A DNA stretch of 64,000 nt. It comes from Deinococcus peraridilitoris DSM 19664. Lineage in GTDB: Bacteria; Deinococcota; Deinococci; Deinococcales; Deinococcaceae. The notes under the pieces are model-generated. The model did no database searches and was not told the origin of the DNA. It saw nothing but the letters and a program-made list of their open reading frames with translations. Made by a program: the position numbers and the translations under genes. The stretch spans positions 1,171,001 through 1,235,000 of the forward strand of contig NC_019793.1 in NCBI RefSeq assembly GCF_000317835.1. Direction: 5' to 3'. Positions 45,563-60,649 of the stretch are shown here, piece by piece. Numbering within the stretch: the first letter of the stretch is position 1; each line of letters begins with the position of its first letter.

Positions 45563-46021
45563 CTAAAAATAGGTACGGAAGATGGTCTCGGCGATCAGGG
45601 CGGGCTTGGGCGCGCCCTCGATCTCAACGGTCTGTCTGGTGGTGACCTGCACCCACTGCCCGTCCGGGCCGTCTTCGAGCTGCAGCAACTCGGCGTGGGT
45701 TCGCAGCCGCGAACCCACCGGGACAGGGCTCACGAAGCGCACGCGGTTCAGGCCGTAGTTGACGGTCATGCGCCCACCGAGATTGAGGGCTTCGCCGCGC
45801 CCGCCGGACAGGTGCCCGGCCAGCAGCGAGAGCGTCAGGAAACCGTGCGCGATGGGCCCGCCAAAGGGTGTCTGCGCGGCGCGTTCGGGGTCCACGTGAA
45901 TGAACTGGTGGTCTCCGGTGGCGTCCGCGAACTGGTTCACCATCTCCTGCGAAACGCTCACCCAGTCACTCACCCCGAGTTCCTGCCCCAGGCGGGCGCG
46001 CAGATTTTCCAGGGCACTCAT
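45563..46021 (-). CDS. MaoC-family (R)-enoyl-CoA hydratase-like protein
   Basis: 152 residues. The hydratase-2 motif FADATGDHQFIHVDPERA carries the catalytic Asp37 and His42; FGGPIAHGFLTLSLLAGH is the second conserved stretch. Single hot-dog domain, homodimer expected. Hydrates trans-2-enoyl-CoA to (R)-3-hydroxyacyl-CoA. Cotranscribed with SDR and acyl-CoA genes. Confidence 0.92.
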   Translation of the reverse strand: MSALENLRARLGQELGVSDWVSVSQEMVNQFADATGDHQFIHVDPERAAQTPFGGPIAHGFLTLSLLAGHLSGGRGEALNLGGRMTVNYGLNRVRFVSPVPVGSRLRTHAELLQLEDGPDGQWVQVTTRQTVEIEGAPKPALIAETIFRTYF

Positions 46022-46112
46022 CGTGCCCGCCCAGCCCTTAGCCTTCGCCGGAGGATGGGGCGGCCCACCCGTTCGGGCATGGGTTTCTCACGCACGTGGG
46101 CAACCGGCCTGG

Positions 46113-46885
<773 letters not shown>

Positions 46886-46889
<4 letters not shown>

Positions 46890-47752
46890 GCGTTCTCCTT
46901 GCTCTGGTCATCGAGCGTGCCGAGAAACTCCAGCACGTCGCGGTTGAATTCGTCGGGGCATTCCATGATCGGCATGTGCCCGATGCCGGGGTACTCGTGG
47001 AGGCGCGCGCCCGGAAGGCGCTGTGCGAGCATTCGGCCGTTGCCCACCGGCACCAGTGGATCGAGGTCACCGTGAATCACCAGGCTGGGCGCCCGGATGT
47101 CCTGCAGGTGCGTGGTGACGTCGTGCCCTCTCGCCGCCTCGTACTGGCGCAGGTAGGCCGCCGACCTCATGGGTTTGTAGCGCGCGAGCTGCGCGACCAG
47201 CTCGGCTTCCTCGGGCCGCGAATCGAAGTGGCCGGGGCGGCAGATGATGCGGTAGGTGTTCTGGGCGCGCTCACCGATCTCCTGGCCGGGGTCGGGGCGC
47301 AGGACGGCCGCGGCCTCCGCTGTGGGGCCCACGTGGGTTCTGCCGCCCGCCGAGGTGGCCACCAGAATCAGGCTGCGCACCAGCTGCGGGTGACGCTGCG
47401 CGAGGTTCAGGGCGACCATGCCGCCCATGCTGATGCCCGCCACGTGCGCGCCCTCCACGCCCAGTGCGCGCAGCAGCGCCGCGGCGTCATCGGCCTGGTC
47501 GTGCATGGTGTAGGGTTCCTCGAAAGGGTCGCTGTCGCCCACGTCACGGTGATCCATCGCGATGGTGCGGTAGTGCTGGCCGAAGACGGGCAGCTGCCGC
47601 CCCCACCCGAAGCGCTTGGACCCCAGCCCGGAGAGCAGCAGCAGGGTCCCCTGAGGATTCTGGGGCGTAACTTCGTCGTAGGCGAGGCGGCGTCCACCGA
47701 GGTCCACGAACTTCGGCGCCCCGAAGCTGAGACCGAACCCGAAAGTCGTCAC
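46886..47752 (-). CDS. Alpha/beta hydrolase
   Basis: 288 residues if it starts at the GTG overlapping the ACAD stop (GTGA); a GTG at 47761 is in frame. SGLGSKRFGWGRQLPVF and MDHRDVGDSD precede the nucleophile elbow AGISMGGMVALNLA (Ser near 108). VIHGDLDPLVPVGNG supplies the acid Asp and GIGHMP the catalytic His. Probably a thioesterase or lactone/ester hydrolase of the acyl catabolic pathway; exact substrate unknown. Confidence 0.88.
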
Positions 47753-49551
47753 GCGAACCACCCGGCCTGCATGTCGGTGGTCGTGCGGTCAAAGGCGCGC
47801 AGAATCTGGCCCTGGTGACGCGTTTTGGGCAGCTCCCACACGAAAAAGAAGCGCGCGGCCGCGAGTTTGCCCTGGTAGAAATTCCGGTCGGCTTCTTTGG
47901 CGCCCTCCAGGGCGCGCGCGGCCACGACGGCCTGCCGCAGCCACATCCAGGCGATGACCGTGTGTCCGAACATCTCCAGGTAGGCGTGCGCGTTGGCGAG
48001 AAACAGGTCCGCACCGACCCGCGCGGCCCCTTCAGCCAGTTCCTGGGTGGTCTGCTGCACCAGCCGCAAGGTGTCTTCGAGCTCGGCCGCCCAGGCAGCG
48101 GTCGCTTCGTGCTCGCGGGCCTGATTGATGGCCTCTTCGATTTCGCGTGACAGCAGCGTGAAGGCCGCTCCGCCCCCCATGATGACCTTGCGCCCCAGCA
48201 GGTCGAGGGCCTGAATGCCGTTGGTGCCCTCGTGAATGGGGTTCAGGCGGTTGTCGCGGTAATACTGCTCGACCGGGTACTCGCGGGTGTAGCCGTAGCC
48301 GCCGAGAATCTGAATGGCCTGCTTGTTGGCCTCCAGACAGTACTCGCTCGGCCAGGCCTTCACGATCGGCGTCAGGATGTCGAGCAGCAGAGCGGCTTCC
48401 TGACGTTTTGCCTCGTCCAGGTGGGTCAGCTGGTCGTCTTCCAGCAAGGCGCACTGCAGGCCCAGGGCAAAGGCGCCCTCGACGTAGGCCTTCTGCATCA
48501 GCAGCATGCGCTTGACGTCGGGGTGCTCGATAATCATGACGGGTTCCGAGTGAGGGTCCTTGTTGCCCGCCTTTCTCCCCTGGGGGCGGCCCTGGGCGTA
48601 CTCCAGCGAGTAGAGGTACCCGGCGTACCCCAGCATGGTGGCGCCCATGCCGACGCCGATGCGGGCGCCGTTCATCATGTGGAACATGTACATCAGGCCC
48701 TTATGGGGCTCACCGACGAGTTCGCCGAGGCAGTTCCCGTTTTCGCCGAAGTTCAGCACGGTGCTGGTCGTGCCGCGGTACCCCATCTTGTGCAGCAGCC
48801 CGCCGAGGTTCACGTCGTTGTGCTCCCCGACGCTGCCGTCCTCGTTCACCCGGAAGCGCGGCACGATAAAGAGCGAGATGCCCTTCACCCCCTTCGGCGC
48901 CCCCTTGATGCGCGCCAGCACCAGGTGGACGATGTTCTCGGACAGTTCGTGCTCGCCGGCCGAGATCCACATCTTGGTACCGCTGAGGCTGTAGGTACCG
49001 TCCTCCCGGGGCGTGGCGGTCGTGAGGATGTCTGCGAGGCCGCTGCCCGCCTGCGGTTCGCTGAGGGCCATGGTGCCGTAAAAGCGCCCCGACAGCAGGT
49101 GCGGCAGGTACTTCGCCTTCTGCTCGTCGCTGCCGAACACCTCCAGCAGGTTGGCGTTCCCGATGGTCAGGAAGGGGTAGGCGCTCGTGCCGATGTTGGC
49201 AGCTTGAAAGCAGGCATGGCACACCTGCGAGACGACCGAGGGCAGCTGCAGCCCCCCCAGGTCGTAGCGGTGGTGCGCCGAGAAGAAGCCCGCCTGGCGG
49301 AAGGCTTCCAGGGCTTCTTTCACCGGCGCAATGATCTGCACCTTGCCGTCCACGACGTGCGGTTCGTTCAGGTCGGCTTCGCGGTTGTGCGGCGCGAAGT
49401 ACTTTTCGGCAAGGTTGTAGGCGAGGTTGATGGCGTCGTCGAAGGTTTCACGCGAGTGATCCTCGTAGAGTTCACGCTCGGGGAGGGTCTGGGCGCCGAG
49501 CAGCTCGTAGAGCATGAACTGGATGTCTCGCCGGTTGACAAAGGCAGGCAT
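47749..49551 (-). CDS. Acyl-CoA dehydrogenase with C-terminal extension
   Basis: 600 residues from ATG 49551 (MPAFVNRRDIQFMLYELLG). FAD-binding LSEPQAGSGLADILTTATPREDGTYSLSGTKMWISAGEHELSENIVHLVLARI, substrate part ARIGVGMGATMLGYAGYLYSLEYAQGR, and YPVEQYYRDNRLNPIHEGTNGIQALDLLGRKV. The added C-terminal domain (about 470-600) matches the long-ACAD group often found next to 3-hydroxyacyl-CoA dehydrogenase and thiolase. Lies seven bases after the thiolase gene. Confidence 0.93.
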   Translation of the reverse strand: MPAFVNRRDIQFMLYELLGAQTLPERELYEDHSRETFDDAINLAYNLAEKYFAPHNREADLNEPHVVDGKVQIIAPVKEALEAFRQAGFFSAHHRYDLGGLQLPSVVSQVCHACFQAANIGTSAYPFLTIGNANLLEVFGSDEQKAKYLPHLLSGRFYGTMALSEPQAGSGLADILTTATPREDGTYSLSGTKMWISAGEHELSENIVHLVLARIKGAPKGVKGISLFIVPRFRVNEDGSVGEHNDVNLGGLLHKMGYRGTTSTVLNFGENGNCLGELVGEPHKGLMYMFHMMNGARIGVGMGATMLGYAGYLYSLEYAQGRPQGRKAGNKDPHSEPVMIIEHPDVKRMLLMQKAYVEGAFALGLQCALLEDDQLTHLDEAKRQEAALLLDILTPIVKAWPSEYCLEANKQAIQILGGYGYTREYPVEQYYRDNRLNPIHEGTNGIQALDLLGRKVIMGGGAAFTLLSREIEEAINQAREHEATAAWAAELEDTLRLVQQTTQELAEGAARVGADLFLANAHAYLEMFGHTVIAWMWLRQAVVAARALEGAKEADRNFYQGKLAAARFFFVWELPKTRHQGQILRAFDRTTTDMQAGWFA

Positions 49552-49558
49552 GCGGTCC

Positions 49559-50740
49559 TCAGACGATCTCGAAGAGTCCGGCGGCGCCCATGCCGCCACC
49601 GACGCACATGGTGACGACCGCGTACTTCTCGCCGCGCCGCTTGGCCTCGATCAGGGCGTGCCCGGTGAGACGCGCGCCGCTCATGCCGTAGGGGTGCCCG
49701 ACCGAGATGGCGCCGCCGTTCACGTTGAGGCGCTCGTGCGGAATGCCCAGTTCGTTCATGCAGTACACCACCTGCACCGCGAAGGCTTCGTTGAGTTCCC
49801 ACAAGCCGATGTCGTCGACCGTGAGCCCGTGACGCCCCAGCAGCTTCGGCACTGCGTACACCGGTCCGATGCCCATCTCGTCGGGCTCCAGGCCGGCAAT
49901 CGCGAAACCACGGAACACGCCGAGCGGTTGAATGCCGCGGTCACGCGCCACGTCGCTGTCCATCACCACGACCGCCGAGGCGCCGTCCGAGAGCTGGCTG
50001 GCGTTTCCGGCGGTGATCACGCCGCCGTCGTTGACGGTCTTGAGACCCGCCAGGCCTTCCAGGGTGGTCTCGGCGCGCGGGCCCTCATCACGCGTCAGGG
50101 TGACCTCTTCCTCGCGGGTCTCACCGGTCGCCTTGTCGGCCACGATCTTCTGGGTGGTGAGCGGCACGATTTCGTCATTAAAACGCCCATTGGCCTGTGC
50201 GGCGGCGGTGCGGCGCTGGCTTTCCAGCGCGTAGGCGTCCTGCACCTCGCGGGAGATGCCGTAGCGTTCCGCGACAATCTCGGCGGTGCGGATCATCGGG
50301 TAGTAGACCTGGGGCTTGTTGCGCACCAACCATTCCTCGAACATCTTGTGCTTGTTCTGGTGCTCGTTTTGCACCAGGCTGATCGACTCGAGGCCCCCCG
50401 CGACCATCACGGGTGCGCCGTCCACCATGACGTGCTGGGCGGCCATGGCAATCGCCTGCAGGCCCGACGAGCAGAAACGGTTGACGGTCGTGCCGGAGGT
50501 CGTCATAGGGAGACCCGCACGAATGGCGATCTGACGGGCGATGTTCTGCCCGGTGGCCCCTTCGGGCATGCCGCAGCCGAAGATGACGTCCTCGACCTCG
50601 TCGGGGTGGACGCCCGCGCGCTCTACGGCGTGCCGGACGGCGTGCGCGCCGAGAATGGCGCCGTGGGTATTGTTAAAGGCGCCCCGGTAGGCCTTGCCGA
50701 TGGGGGTGCGGGCAGTGGAGACAATGACGGCTTCGCGCAT
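49559..50740 (-). CDS. Acetyl-CoA acyltransferase (thiolase)
   Basis: 393 residues from ATG 50740 ([20 protein letters not shown]). Catalytic Cys90 in NRFCSSGLQ, His349 in [16 protein letters not shown], Cys379 in TMCVGGGMG. Cleaves 3-oxoacyl-CoA with CoA. Follows the FadB-like gene on the same strand and precedes the ACAD gene, a standard beta-oxidation trio. The longer frame to 50764 adds a stretch outside the family. Confidence 0.96.
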   Translation of the reverse strand: MREAVIVSTARTPIGKAYRGAFNNTHGAILGAHAVRHAVERAGVHPDEVEDVIFGCGMPEGATGQNIARQIAIRAGLPMTTSGTTVNRFCSSGLQAIAMAAQHVMVDGAPVMVAGGLESISLVQNEHQNKHKMFEEWLVRNKPQVYYPMIRTAEIVAERYGISREVQDAYALESQRRTAAAQANGRFNDEIVPLTTQKIVADKATGETREEEVTLTRDEGPRAETTLEGLAGLKTVNDGGVITAGNASQLSDGASAVVVMDSDVARDRGIQPLGVFRGFAIAGLEPDEMGIGPVYAVPKLLGRHGLTVDDIGLWELNEAFAVQVVYCMNELGIPHERLNVNGGAISVGHPYGMSGARLTGHALIEAKRRGEKYAVVTMCVGGGMGAAGLFEIV

Positions 50741-50816
50741 AAAAACTCCTGGGGCTGTCAGCATTCAGCTTTCAGCAGTCAGCAAAAAGAGGGCGAATAA
50801 AGGGTGAGGTCCGGGT

Positions 50817-52928
<2,112 letters not shown>

Positions 52929-53064
52929 CAGAACCTCCACGAAATGACTCACGAAATGACAGCGTGACTTTGGAAAATGTGACTTTGGACTCGGTTCAAT
53001 TGCGAGGACAGCACTGGTCCCAGGGCAAAGCAGAGAAAGCAGGCGGATATTGCCCCTCAAGGGG

Positions 53065-53091
53065 AAAGGGCACACCGGCGGCGTGCCCTTT
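53065..53091 (-). terminator. Hairpin between livF and the FadB-like gene
   Basis: AAAGGGCAC / GTGCCCTTT, 9-bp stem with a nine-base loop, two bases past the livF stop. No long T-run, so it may attenuate rather than end transcription. Confidence 0.6.
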
Positions 53092-53093
53092 GC

Positions 53094-53861
53094 TCAGACG
53101 CCGATGTAGGCGCTACGCACGGCGTCGTTGCCAAGCAGGGCCGCCTGGCTGCCCTCGAGCGTCAGCGCGCCGTTTTCCATCACGTAGCCCCGGTGCGCGA
53201 TCTGCAGGGCCGCGTAGGCGTTCTGCTCGGCCAGCAGCACGCTGGTGCCCGTCGCGTTGATGCGCCTCGTGACCTCGAGCACCTGCTCGACCACCAGGGG
53301 TGCCAGGCCCAGGCTGGGCTCGTCGAGCAGCAGCAGCTGCGGCCGGGCCATCAGGGCCCGCCCGATGGCGAGCATCTGCTGCTGGCCGCCGCTCATGCTG
53401 CCCGCCGCATCGTGACGCTTGTCACGCAGAATCGGGAAGAGCTCGTACACTTCCTCCAGCCCGCGGTTCACTCCATTTTTGTCACGGCGGTGAATGAAGG
53501 CGCCCAGAATCAGGTTCTTCTGAATGCTGAGTTCGGGAAACAGCATGCGCCCCTCGGCGCATTGCGCGACGCCGCGCCCGATCACCTCGGCGGCGTCGCG
53601 GCCCGTGATGTTCTCGCCGTTATAGCTGATGGTGCCACTCACGGGTCGCTGCAGACCGCTGATGGTACGGAACAGGGTGCTCTTGCCCGCACCGTTGGCC
53701 CCCAGCAGCACCACAATTTCGCCGGGATTCACGGTCAGGCTGACATTGCGCAGGGCCACGAACTCCCCGTAGCGCACGGTCACGTCCTGAACCTGCAGGG
53801 CTCCCTGGCCGGAGGAGCCGGTCTGCCCGCCGTTCTGCGCGCTGTTATGCACGGTGCCCAC
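53094..53861 (-). CDS. livF: LivF-type ABC transporter ATP-binding protein
   Basis: 255 residues. Walker [10 protein letters not shown], signature [18 protein letters not shown], Walker [15 protein letters not shown], and [24 protein letters not shown], all typical of LivF. The first about 20 residues are Gly/Gln-rich; GTG 53852 is another possible start. The annotated ATG overlaps the livG end by 17 bases. ATP hydrolysis drives import. Confidence 0.93.
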   Translation of the reverse strand: MGTVHNSAQNGGQTGSSGQGALQVQDVTVRYGEFVALRNVSLTVNPGEIVVLLGANGAGKSTLFRTISGLQRPVSGTISYNGENITGRDAAEVIGRGVAQCAEGRMLFPELSIQKNLILGAFIHRRDKNGVNRGLEEVYELFPILRDKRHDAAGSMSGGQQQMLAIGRALMARPQLLLLDEPSLGLAPLVVEQVLEVTRRINATGTSVLLAEQNAYAALQIAHRGYVMENGALTLEGSQAALLGNDAVRSAYIGV

Positions 53862-54606
53862 CTCCCAGGTACGCCTCGATCACGGCCGGGTTACCCTGAA
53901 TTTCCCGCGGCGCGCCCTCGGCGATCTTCTGGCCGTGGTGCAGCACCATGATGTGGTCCGAGATGTTCATGATCATGTTCATCTTGTGTTCGATCAGGCA
54001 CACGGTGTAGCCCTGATCGACCATTTTACGAATCAGACGCACCAGCCCTTCGGTCTCGTCAGGATTGATGCCCGCCGCCGGTTCGTCGAGCAGCACCAGC
54101 TTGGGGTCGGTCGCCAGGGCAATGGCGATCGAGACGCGCTTCTGCGCTTCCTGCGTGAGCATGCCGACGGGCCGGGGATCACGCGGGCTGAGACCCACGA
54201 AGTCGAGCGCGAAGGCTGCCCGTTCGCGGGCCTCGCGCTCCTCGCTCCGGAGGCGGGGCGTGCGCAGAATGGCGTCCCAGATGCCGCTGCGCATGCGCAG
54301 ACGGTGACCCTGCAAGACATTGTCGAGAATGGGCAGTTCCTTGAAGAGGCTGGTGGTCTGGAAAGTGCGCGCTACACCCCGGGTGGCCATCTTGTGGGCG
54401 GGCATGCGCGTGACGTCTTCACCACCGAAGGTGATTCGCCCCGACGTGGGCTGGTAAAACCCGCTGATGAGGTTGAAGAAGGTACTTTTTCCGGCGCCGT
54501 TGGGGCCGATGACGGCGTTCACCGCGCCGGGCGTGACGCTGTAGTTCACGCCAGAGACGGCTTTGAGGCCACCGAACTGAATACCGAGGTTTTCAACGCT
54601 GAGCAC
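53845..54606 (-). CDS. livG: LivG-type ABC transporter ATP-binding protein
   Basis: 253 residues. Walker [24 protein letters not shown], signature-region [35 protein letters not shown], and [31 protein letters not shown] replaces the canonical LSGGQQ, an unusual signature motif that should be noted. Overlaps livM by 14 bases. Confidence 0.93.
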   Translation of the reverse strand: MLSVENLGIQFGGLKAVSGVNYSVTPGAVNAVIGPNGAGKSTFFNLISGFYQPTSGRITFGGEDVTRMPAHKMATRGVARTFQTTSLFKELPILDNVLQGHRLRMRSGIWDAILRTPRLRSEEREARERAAFALDFVGLSPRDPRPVGMLTQEAQKRVSIAIALATDPKLVLLDEPAAGINPDETEGLVRLIRKMVDQGYTVCLIEHKMNMIMNISDHIMVLHHGQKIAEGAPREIQGNPAVIEAYLGGGHRA

Positions 54607-55588
54607 GTTCGGCCTCCTGGGAAGTCGCGATGACGGCGGGAGCGGGAGCGGGCCGGTTGAAGCGCCGCGTGGCCTTCTGCCACAGGCCCATCAGGCCGTG
54701 TGGGAAGAACAGCACCAGCACCACCAGCAAGGGCCCGAGAATCAGGTGCTGGTACTCCTGCGAGGCCTGCAGCAGCTGCGCGAGCACAACCAGCAGAAAC
54801 GCGCCGATCACGGGGCCTGCCAGGGTCGCGGCGCCCCCCACGATCACGTAGAGCAGCAGGGTGAAGGTGACCGTCACTGCGGAAGCGGCCGGGCCGAGAA
54901 AGCCCAGGTAGGTGGCGTACAGACCGCCCGCCAGACCTGCAATGGCCGTGGAGAGCATCAGGGCGCGCTGCTTGTGCGCGAAGGTGTCGATCCCGCTGGC
55001 GCGCGCGAGGTCCTCGTTGCTGCGCACCGCCACGAAGGCCCGGCCAACGGGAGCCTTCACGACGGAGTAGATCACGTAGAGCGTCGCGACGAGCGCGCCC
55101 AGGGCGAGGTAATAGAAAACGCTTTGCTCGCTGAAGTCGATCGGGCCGACCTTGCCAGGCTGTGGGACACCGTTCAGTCCGTCACGCCCACCGGTCAGGT
55201 GTTCCCAGCGAGCGATGACCTGCGTGACGATTACGCCGACGGCCAGGGTAAAGATGGCAAAGGCGTCCCCACGGGTGCGAAAGGCCACGAGACCCAGCAA
55301 AAAGCCCAGCACGGTGGTCAAGGCCGTAGCGGTGGGCCAGGCCAGCCAGAAGGACCAGCCGTGCTTGAGCATCAGGATGCCCACCGTGTACGCGCCGATT
55401 CCGAAGAAGGCGGCGTGCGCCAGCGAGAGCAGGCCGGTGTAGCCCAGCAGGACGTTCAGTCCGCTCGCGGCAATCGACCAGATGAAGGCCATGATCAGCA
55501 CGTCGAGGTAGTAGCCGTTCTTGGTGATCACGGGAATGAGGAGCGCGGCGAACAGCGCCAGTGCGGTAATGACGACTCCAGGGCGCAT
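54593..55588 (-). CDS. livM: LivM-type ABC transporter permease
   Basis: 331 residues, eight or more hydrophobic helices. [20 protein letters not shown] and [48 protein letters not shown] are the LivM signature, the latter being the ATPase contact loop. Paired with LivH. One base separates it from livH. Confidence 0.93.
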   Translation of the reverse strand: MRPGVVITALALFAALLIPVITKNGYYLDVLIMAFIWSIAASGLNVLLGYTGLLSLAHAAFFGIGAYTVGILMLKHGWSFWLAWPTATALTTVLGFLLGLVAFRTRGDAFAIFTLAVGVIVTQVIARWEHLTGGRDGLNGVPQPGKVGPIDFSEQSVFYYLALGALVATLYVIYSVVKAPVGRAFVAVRSNEDLARASGIDTFAHKQRALMLSTAIAGLAGGLYATYLGFLGPAASAVTVTFTLLLYVIVGGAATLAGPVIGAFLLVVLAQLLQASQEYQHLILGPLLVVLVLFFPHGLMGLWQKATRRFNRPAPAPAVIATSQEAERAQR

Positions 55589-55589
55589 G

Positions 55590-56450
55590 TCAGGTTCCCT
55601 TCGAGAAGAGCCCGGTGGGGCGAATGGCGAGGACGATCACCAGCACGGCGAAACCGATGATGTCGGCGAAATCCGCGTTGATGTAAGCGGTGGTGAAGGT
55701 CTCCACCAGGGCCAGCAGGAAGCCGCCCACGATGGCGCCGGGAATGCTTCCCATGCCGCCCAGGATGATGATCGCGAAGACTTTGGTATTGATGACCTCG
55801 CCCATGGTGGGTGACACCAGCGCGATGGGCGCGATCAAGGCGGCGGCGATTGCGGCCAGAGCAGCGCTGATCGCAAAGGTCAGCATGCTGACGCGGTTGG
55901 TGTTGATACCGACCAGCTGCGCCCCCGCGCGATTCTGCGCCATCGCCTCGATGGTCGCGCCAGTCACGGTACGCTTGAGAAACAAGAACAGCACGATCAT
56001 CACCAGCAGTGACGCGCCGATCACCAGCAGACGCTGGGTGGTGACGGTCACACCCATCAGGTTGACCACGCCGCCGTAAGGCGTGGGCATCATGCGAAAT
56101 TCCGCGCCAAAGAGTTTTTGCGCCGAGGCTTCCAGAAAAAACAGCACGCCGATGGCGGCGATCATGGCCTGCACGTGCGAACGGTCACGCAGCGGGTGAA
56201 AGACCAGGCGCTCCAGCACGACGCCCATGAGGGCCAGTACCAGGGCGGCGATGGCGATGGCGAGCAGGTACGGAATGCCCACAATGGTCAGCAGCGCGTA
56301 GGTGACGTAGGCACCCGCCATGTACAGGGCGCCGTGCGCGAAGTTGGGAATCTTGAGCACGCCGAAGACCAGGGTCAGGCCCAGTGCGACAAGGCTGTAC
56401 ACACTACCCAGCGCGATGCCATTGAAGAGTTGTTGCAAAAAGAGCGTCAT
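55590..56450 (-). CDS. livH: LivH-type ABC transporter permease
   Basis: 286 residues. [40 protein letters not shown] at the N-terminus and [38 protein letters not shown] as the coupling loop identify LivH. Transcribed after livK past an attenuator hairpin. Substrate of the system is a branched-chain amino acid or another hydrophobic acid. Confidence 0.93.
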   Translation of the reverse strand: MTLFLQQLFNGIALGSVYSLVALGLTLVFGVLKIPNFAHGALYMAGAYVTYALLTIVGIPYLLAIAIAALVLALMGVVLERLVFHPLRDRSHVQAMIAAIGVLFFLEASAQKLFGAEFRMMPTPYGGVVNLMGVTVTTQRLLVIGASLLVMIVLFLFLKRTVTGATIEAMAQNRAGAQLVGINTNRVSMLTFAISAALAAIAAALIAPIALVSPTMGEVINTKVFAIIILGGMGSIPGAIVGGFLLALVETFTTAYINADFADIIGFAVLVIVLAIRPTGLFSKGT

Positions 56451-56479
56451 GCGAGTCTCCAGCGGGGTATACGTCTTAA

Positions 56480-56514
56480 AACAAGAACCCCGCAGCCAGG
56501 GCGGGGTTCTTGTT
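56480..56514 (-). terminator. Attenuating terminator between livK and livH
   Basis: AACAAGAACCCCGC / GCGGGGTTCTTGTT, 14-bp stem with a seven-base loop, followed on the minus strand by TTTAAG. Nine bases past the livK stop, suggesting excess binding protein over permease. Confidence 0.85.
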
Positions 56515-56522
56515 GTTCGGGC

Positions 56523-57671
<1,149 letters not shown>

Positions 57672-57683
57672 GCTTTCCTCCTA

Positions 57684-57699
57684 TACCGACCGGTCGGTA
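57684..57699 (-). promoter_or_regulatory. Operator palindrome TACCGACCGGTCGGTA upstream of the Liv operon
   Basis: Perfect 16-bp palindrome just upstream of the ribosome site of the binding-protein gene. The same 16-mer with two differences occurs at the tetR promoter (58151-58166). The site matches, from memory, the TACCGACCG-type recognition sequence of Thermus PfmR. The regulator bound is inferred to be the TetR at 58214-58813. Confidence 0.75.
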
Positions 57700-58104
57700 G
57701 GCTGCACTGTGAGAAGAACGATGAGGCGACCTGGGTGATACCACAAAGATCACGAACTGAATTTGCTGTGATCGCATGCTGTCACAGCGCGGCACCAGTG
57801 TCAACGCTACCGAGGCACAAAAATGGCTGGAAAGCGCTCAGAACGCACTTTCTTCTGGCCACCTCACACAGAAGGAATCTGTTTCTCCCAGGTTCACCGC
57901 TCTGCCCAGGCTGATCTTCGTGTTCCTTTTCGCCCTGCCGGAACAGGCAACGCTCTGAAAAGCCCGCTTCGGAACCCTCGCAAATCAGCCGCCAAGTGCT
58001 GGTCATGAGATGACCGCTTTGGTCCAGCATTTTTGAAGTGAGTCCAAAAGAAAGCGTCCGTACAGGCAGATACCCAGGTTTCGTCATTTCCTCTGAAAGC
58101 GCGC
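57700..58104. other. Divergent regulatory region without a supported gene
   Basis: Central part of the 542-base gap between the Liv operon and tetR. ORFs on both strands are chance frames (no ribosome site, unusual composition). Only the promoter and operators at its two ends are recognisable. A weak -10-like TATCAC on the minus strand may belong to the Liv promoter. Confidence 0.5.
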
Positions 58105-58134
58105 TTGACGACCTCGGCGCCTCCACCGTATAAG
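58105..58134 (+). promoter_or_regulatory. Promoter of tetR/ACAD genes
   Basis: TTGACG (58105-58110), 18-bp spacer, TATAAG (58129-58134). The predicted start near 58141 is followed by the operator at 58151-58166, so binding would block elongation or initiation. Confidence 0.8.
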
Positions 58135-58150
58135 AGAGGCGAACCCTCTC

Positions 58151-58166
58151 TACCAACCGGTCGGTT
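58151..58166 (+). promoter_or_regulatory. Operator TACCAACCGGTCGGTT of the tetR promoter
   Basis: Near-palindrome differing from the Liv operator at two positions; its inner CAACCGGTCGGTTG is a perfect 14-mer palindrome with a two-base centre. It lies about ten bases after the predicted start site, which fits autorepression by the TetR. Confidence 0.75.
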
Positions 58167-58213
58167 GCGAATGACACCGCGTTTGATTGCCGTGTCCTTC
58201 CAAAGGAGACTCC

Positions 58214-58813
58214 GTGTCCGTAGGAATCCGCCCAGAAGTTTCCCCTGCCAATCGCGAAACCCAGATTCTGGCGGCTGCCGCGCGCGAGTTCGCCGCCAAG
58301 GGCTATGACGCATCCTCGATGCAGGACATCGCCAACGCGGTCGGCATCTCCAAAGCCACCCTCTACCACTACTTCAAAAGCAAAGAGGAACTCTCAAACC
58401 GTCTGAGCAACCGCACGATCGAGGACATGTTCGGTTACGTGGTGCACCACTCCACCTCGGGCAGCGCCCGCACCCGGCTGACCAACTTCATGACCGCGCA
58501 CGCCCGGTTTTTCGAGGAGAACCACGCCGCGTTTCTTTCCATGATCCTGATCAGGAATCCAGCGGCGGTGGACCGCGGACCGGACGCCAGTTTGTGGCGT
58601 GACCGCTACGAAGCGCATCTGCGTGCACTGCTGCGCGAAGGGGTGCGGAGTGGCGAGTTTCGTGGCATCGACCCGGTTGTGACGGGGCGCGCGATTCTGT
58701 CGTGCCTCAACTGGATGGTCCGCTGGTTCAATCCGGGCGGTACCCAGCGCGCCGAGGACGTGGCGCGCAATTATGCCGACCTCTTTCTGCGTGGTCTCGA
58801 AGAACGGTCCTGA
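58214..58813 (+). CDS. TetR-family transcriptional regulator
   Basis: 199 residues from GTG 58214 with AAGGAG five bases upstream. HTH: TQILAAAAREFAAKGYDASSMQDIANAVGISKATLYHYFKSKEEL (residues about 15-60). The C-terminal ligand domain (LTNFMTAHARFFEENHAAFLSMIL ... RGIDPVVTGRAILSCLNWMVRWFNPGG) matches the FadR/PfmR-like group sensing acyl-CoAs. Divergent from the Liv operon and followed 73 bases later by an acyl-CoA dehydrogenase gene, it is the likely repressor of both through the two palindromes. Confidence 0.92.
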   Translation: MSVGIRPEVSPANRETQILAAAAREFAAKGYDASSMQDIANAVGISKATLYHYFKSKEELSNRLSNRTIEDMFGYVVHHSTSGSARTRLTNFMTAHARFFEENHAAFLSMILIRNPAAVDRGPDASLWRDRYEAHLRALLREGVRSGEFRGIDPVVTGRAILSCLNWMVRWFNPGGTQRAEDVARNYADLFLRGLEERS

Positions 58814-58886
58814 CGGGCCGGCGGTCACGCTCCGCCTTCGCATGCCTTTTTCTCCCCTTCCGCCTTTTGGCACTCCGGAGTAACCC

Positions 58887-60026
<1,140 letters not shown>

Positions 60027-60073
60027 GCCCGGGCACCCCGGCCTGCCGCTGTGGGCCCTGGTATCGTGGGGCC

Positions 60074-60628
60074 ATGACCGACTTGGGAGCGTTGTTTCTA
60101 CACGAGACGACGGCGCGCCTGCGCAGCGTCAAGGCGCTGGGCGAGGGGGCCCTGCAGCAGCTGAGCGATGACGACCTGCACGCGGTGCCAGGAGCGGAGT
60201 CCAACAGCGCGGCCGTGCTGGTACAGCACCTGCACGGCAACATGCGCTCACGCTGGGCACGCTTTCCCGACGAGGACGGGGAAAGCGGCCAGCGCAGGCG
60301 CGACGCGGAGTTCGAGGACGCGGGGCTGGCCCGGGCAGAACTGCTCGCCCTGTGGGAAGCAGGCTGGCAAATTTTCTTCACGGCGCTGGCCCGCACCGCG
60401 CCCGAGGACCTCGCCCGGACCATCACCATTCGTGGCGAGGCACACACCGTGCTGGCGGCCATTCAGCGGCAGGTCGCCCACTACAGCGGGCACGTGTACC
60501 AGCTCGTGTACCTCGCCAAACTGCTGCGCGGCGGCCAGTGGCAGACGCTCTCGATTCCCCGGGGAGGCTCGCAGGCCTACAACGAGGCCATGGGCCTGCC
60601 TGCCGCCGACCCGCCGGGTCCGGCCTGA
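60074..60628 (+). CDS. DinB-like / DUF1572 family protein
   Basis: 184 residues from ATG 60074. The pattern NSAAVLVQHLHGNMRSRW, ALWEAGWQIFFTALA and AAIQRQVAHYSGHVYQLVYLAKLL contains the three His of the four-helix DinB-type metal site (HL near 55, H near 138, H near 142). Members are thought to be metalloenzymes, some bacillithiol transferases; activity unknown. Ends at a bidirectional terminator shared with the next gene. Confidence 0.85.
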   Translation: MTDLGALFLHETTARLRSVKALGEGALQQLSDDDLHAVPGAESNSAAVLVQHLHGNMRSRWARFPDEDGESGQRRRDAEFEDAGLARAELLALWEAGWQIFFTALARTAPEDLARTITIRGEAHTVLAAIQRQVAHYSGHVYQLVYLAKLLRGGQWQTLSIPRGGSQAYNEAMGLPAADPPGPA

Positions 60629-60649
60629 AGCCTGGCCCAGCTTCAGGCC
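60622..60649. terminator. Shared terminator overlapping both stop codons
   Basis: GGCCTGAAGC (60622-60631) / GCTTCAGGCC (60640-60649), 10-bp perfect stem with an eight-base loop, covering the stop codons of the convergent DUF1572 and nucleotidyltransferase-like genes. Confidence 0.8.

Noticed and set aside
50741..50816. Short repetitive CAGC(A/T)TTCAGC-like text between thiolase and FadB-like genes
   Set aside because: Too short and irregular to call a repeat family or a regulatory site from this window alone.
58133..58151. AGAGAGG/CCTCTCT hairpin in the tetR leader as a riboswitch or terminator
   Set aside because: Seven base pairs with a five-base loop, no T-run and next to a clear protein operator; too weak to call.
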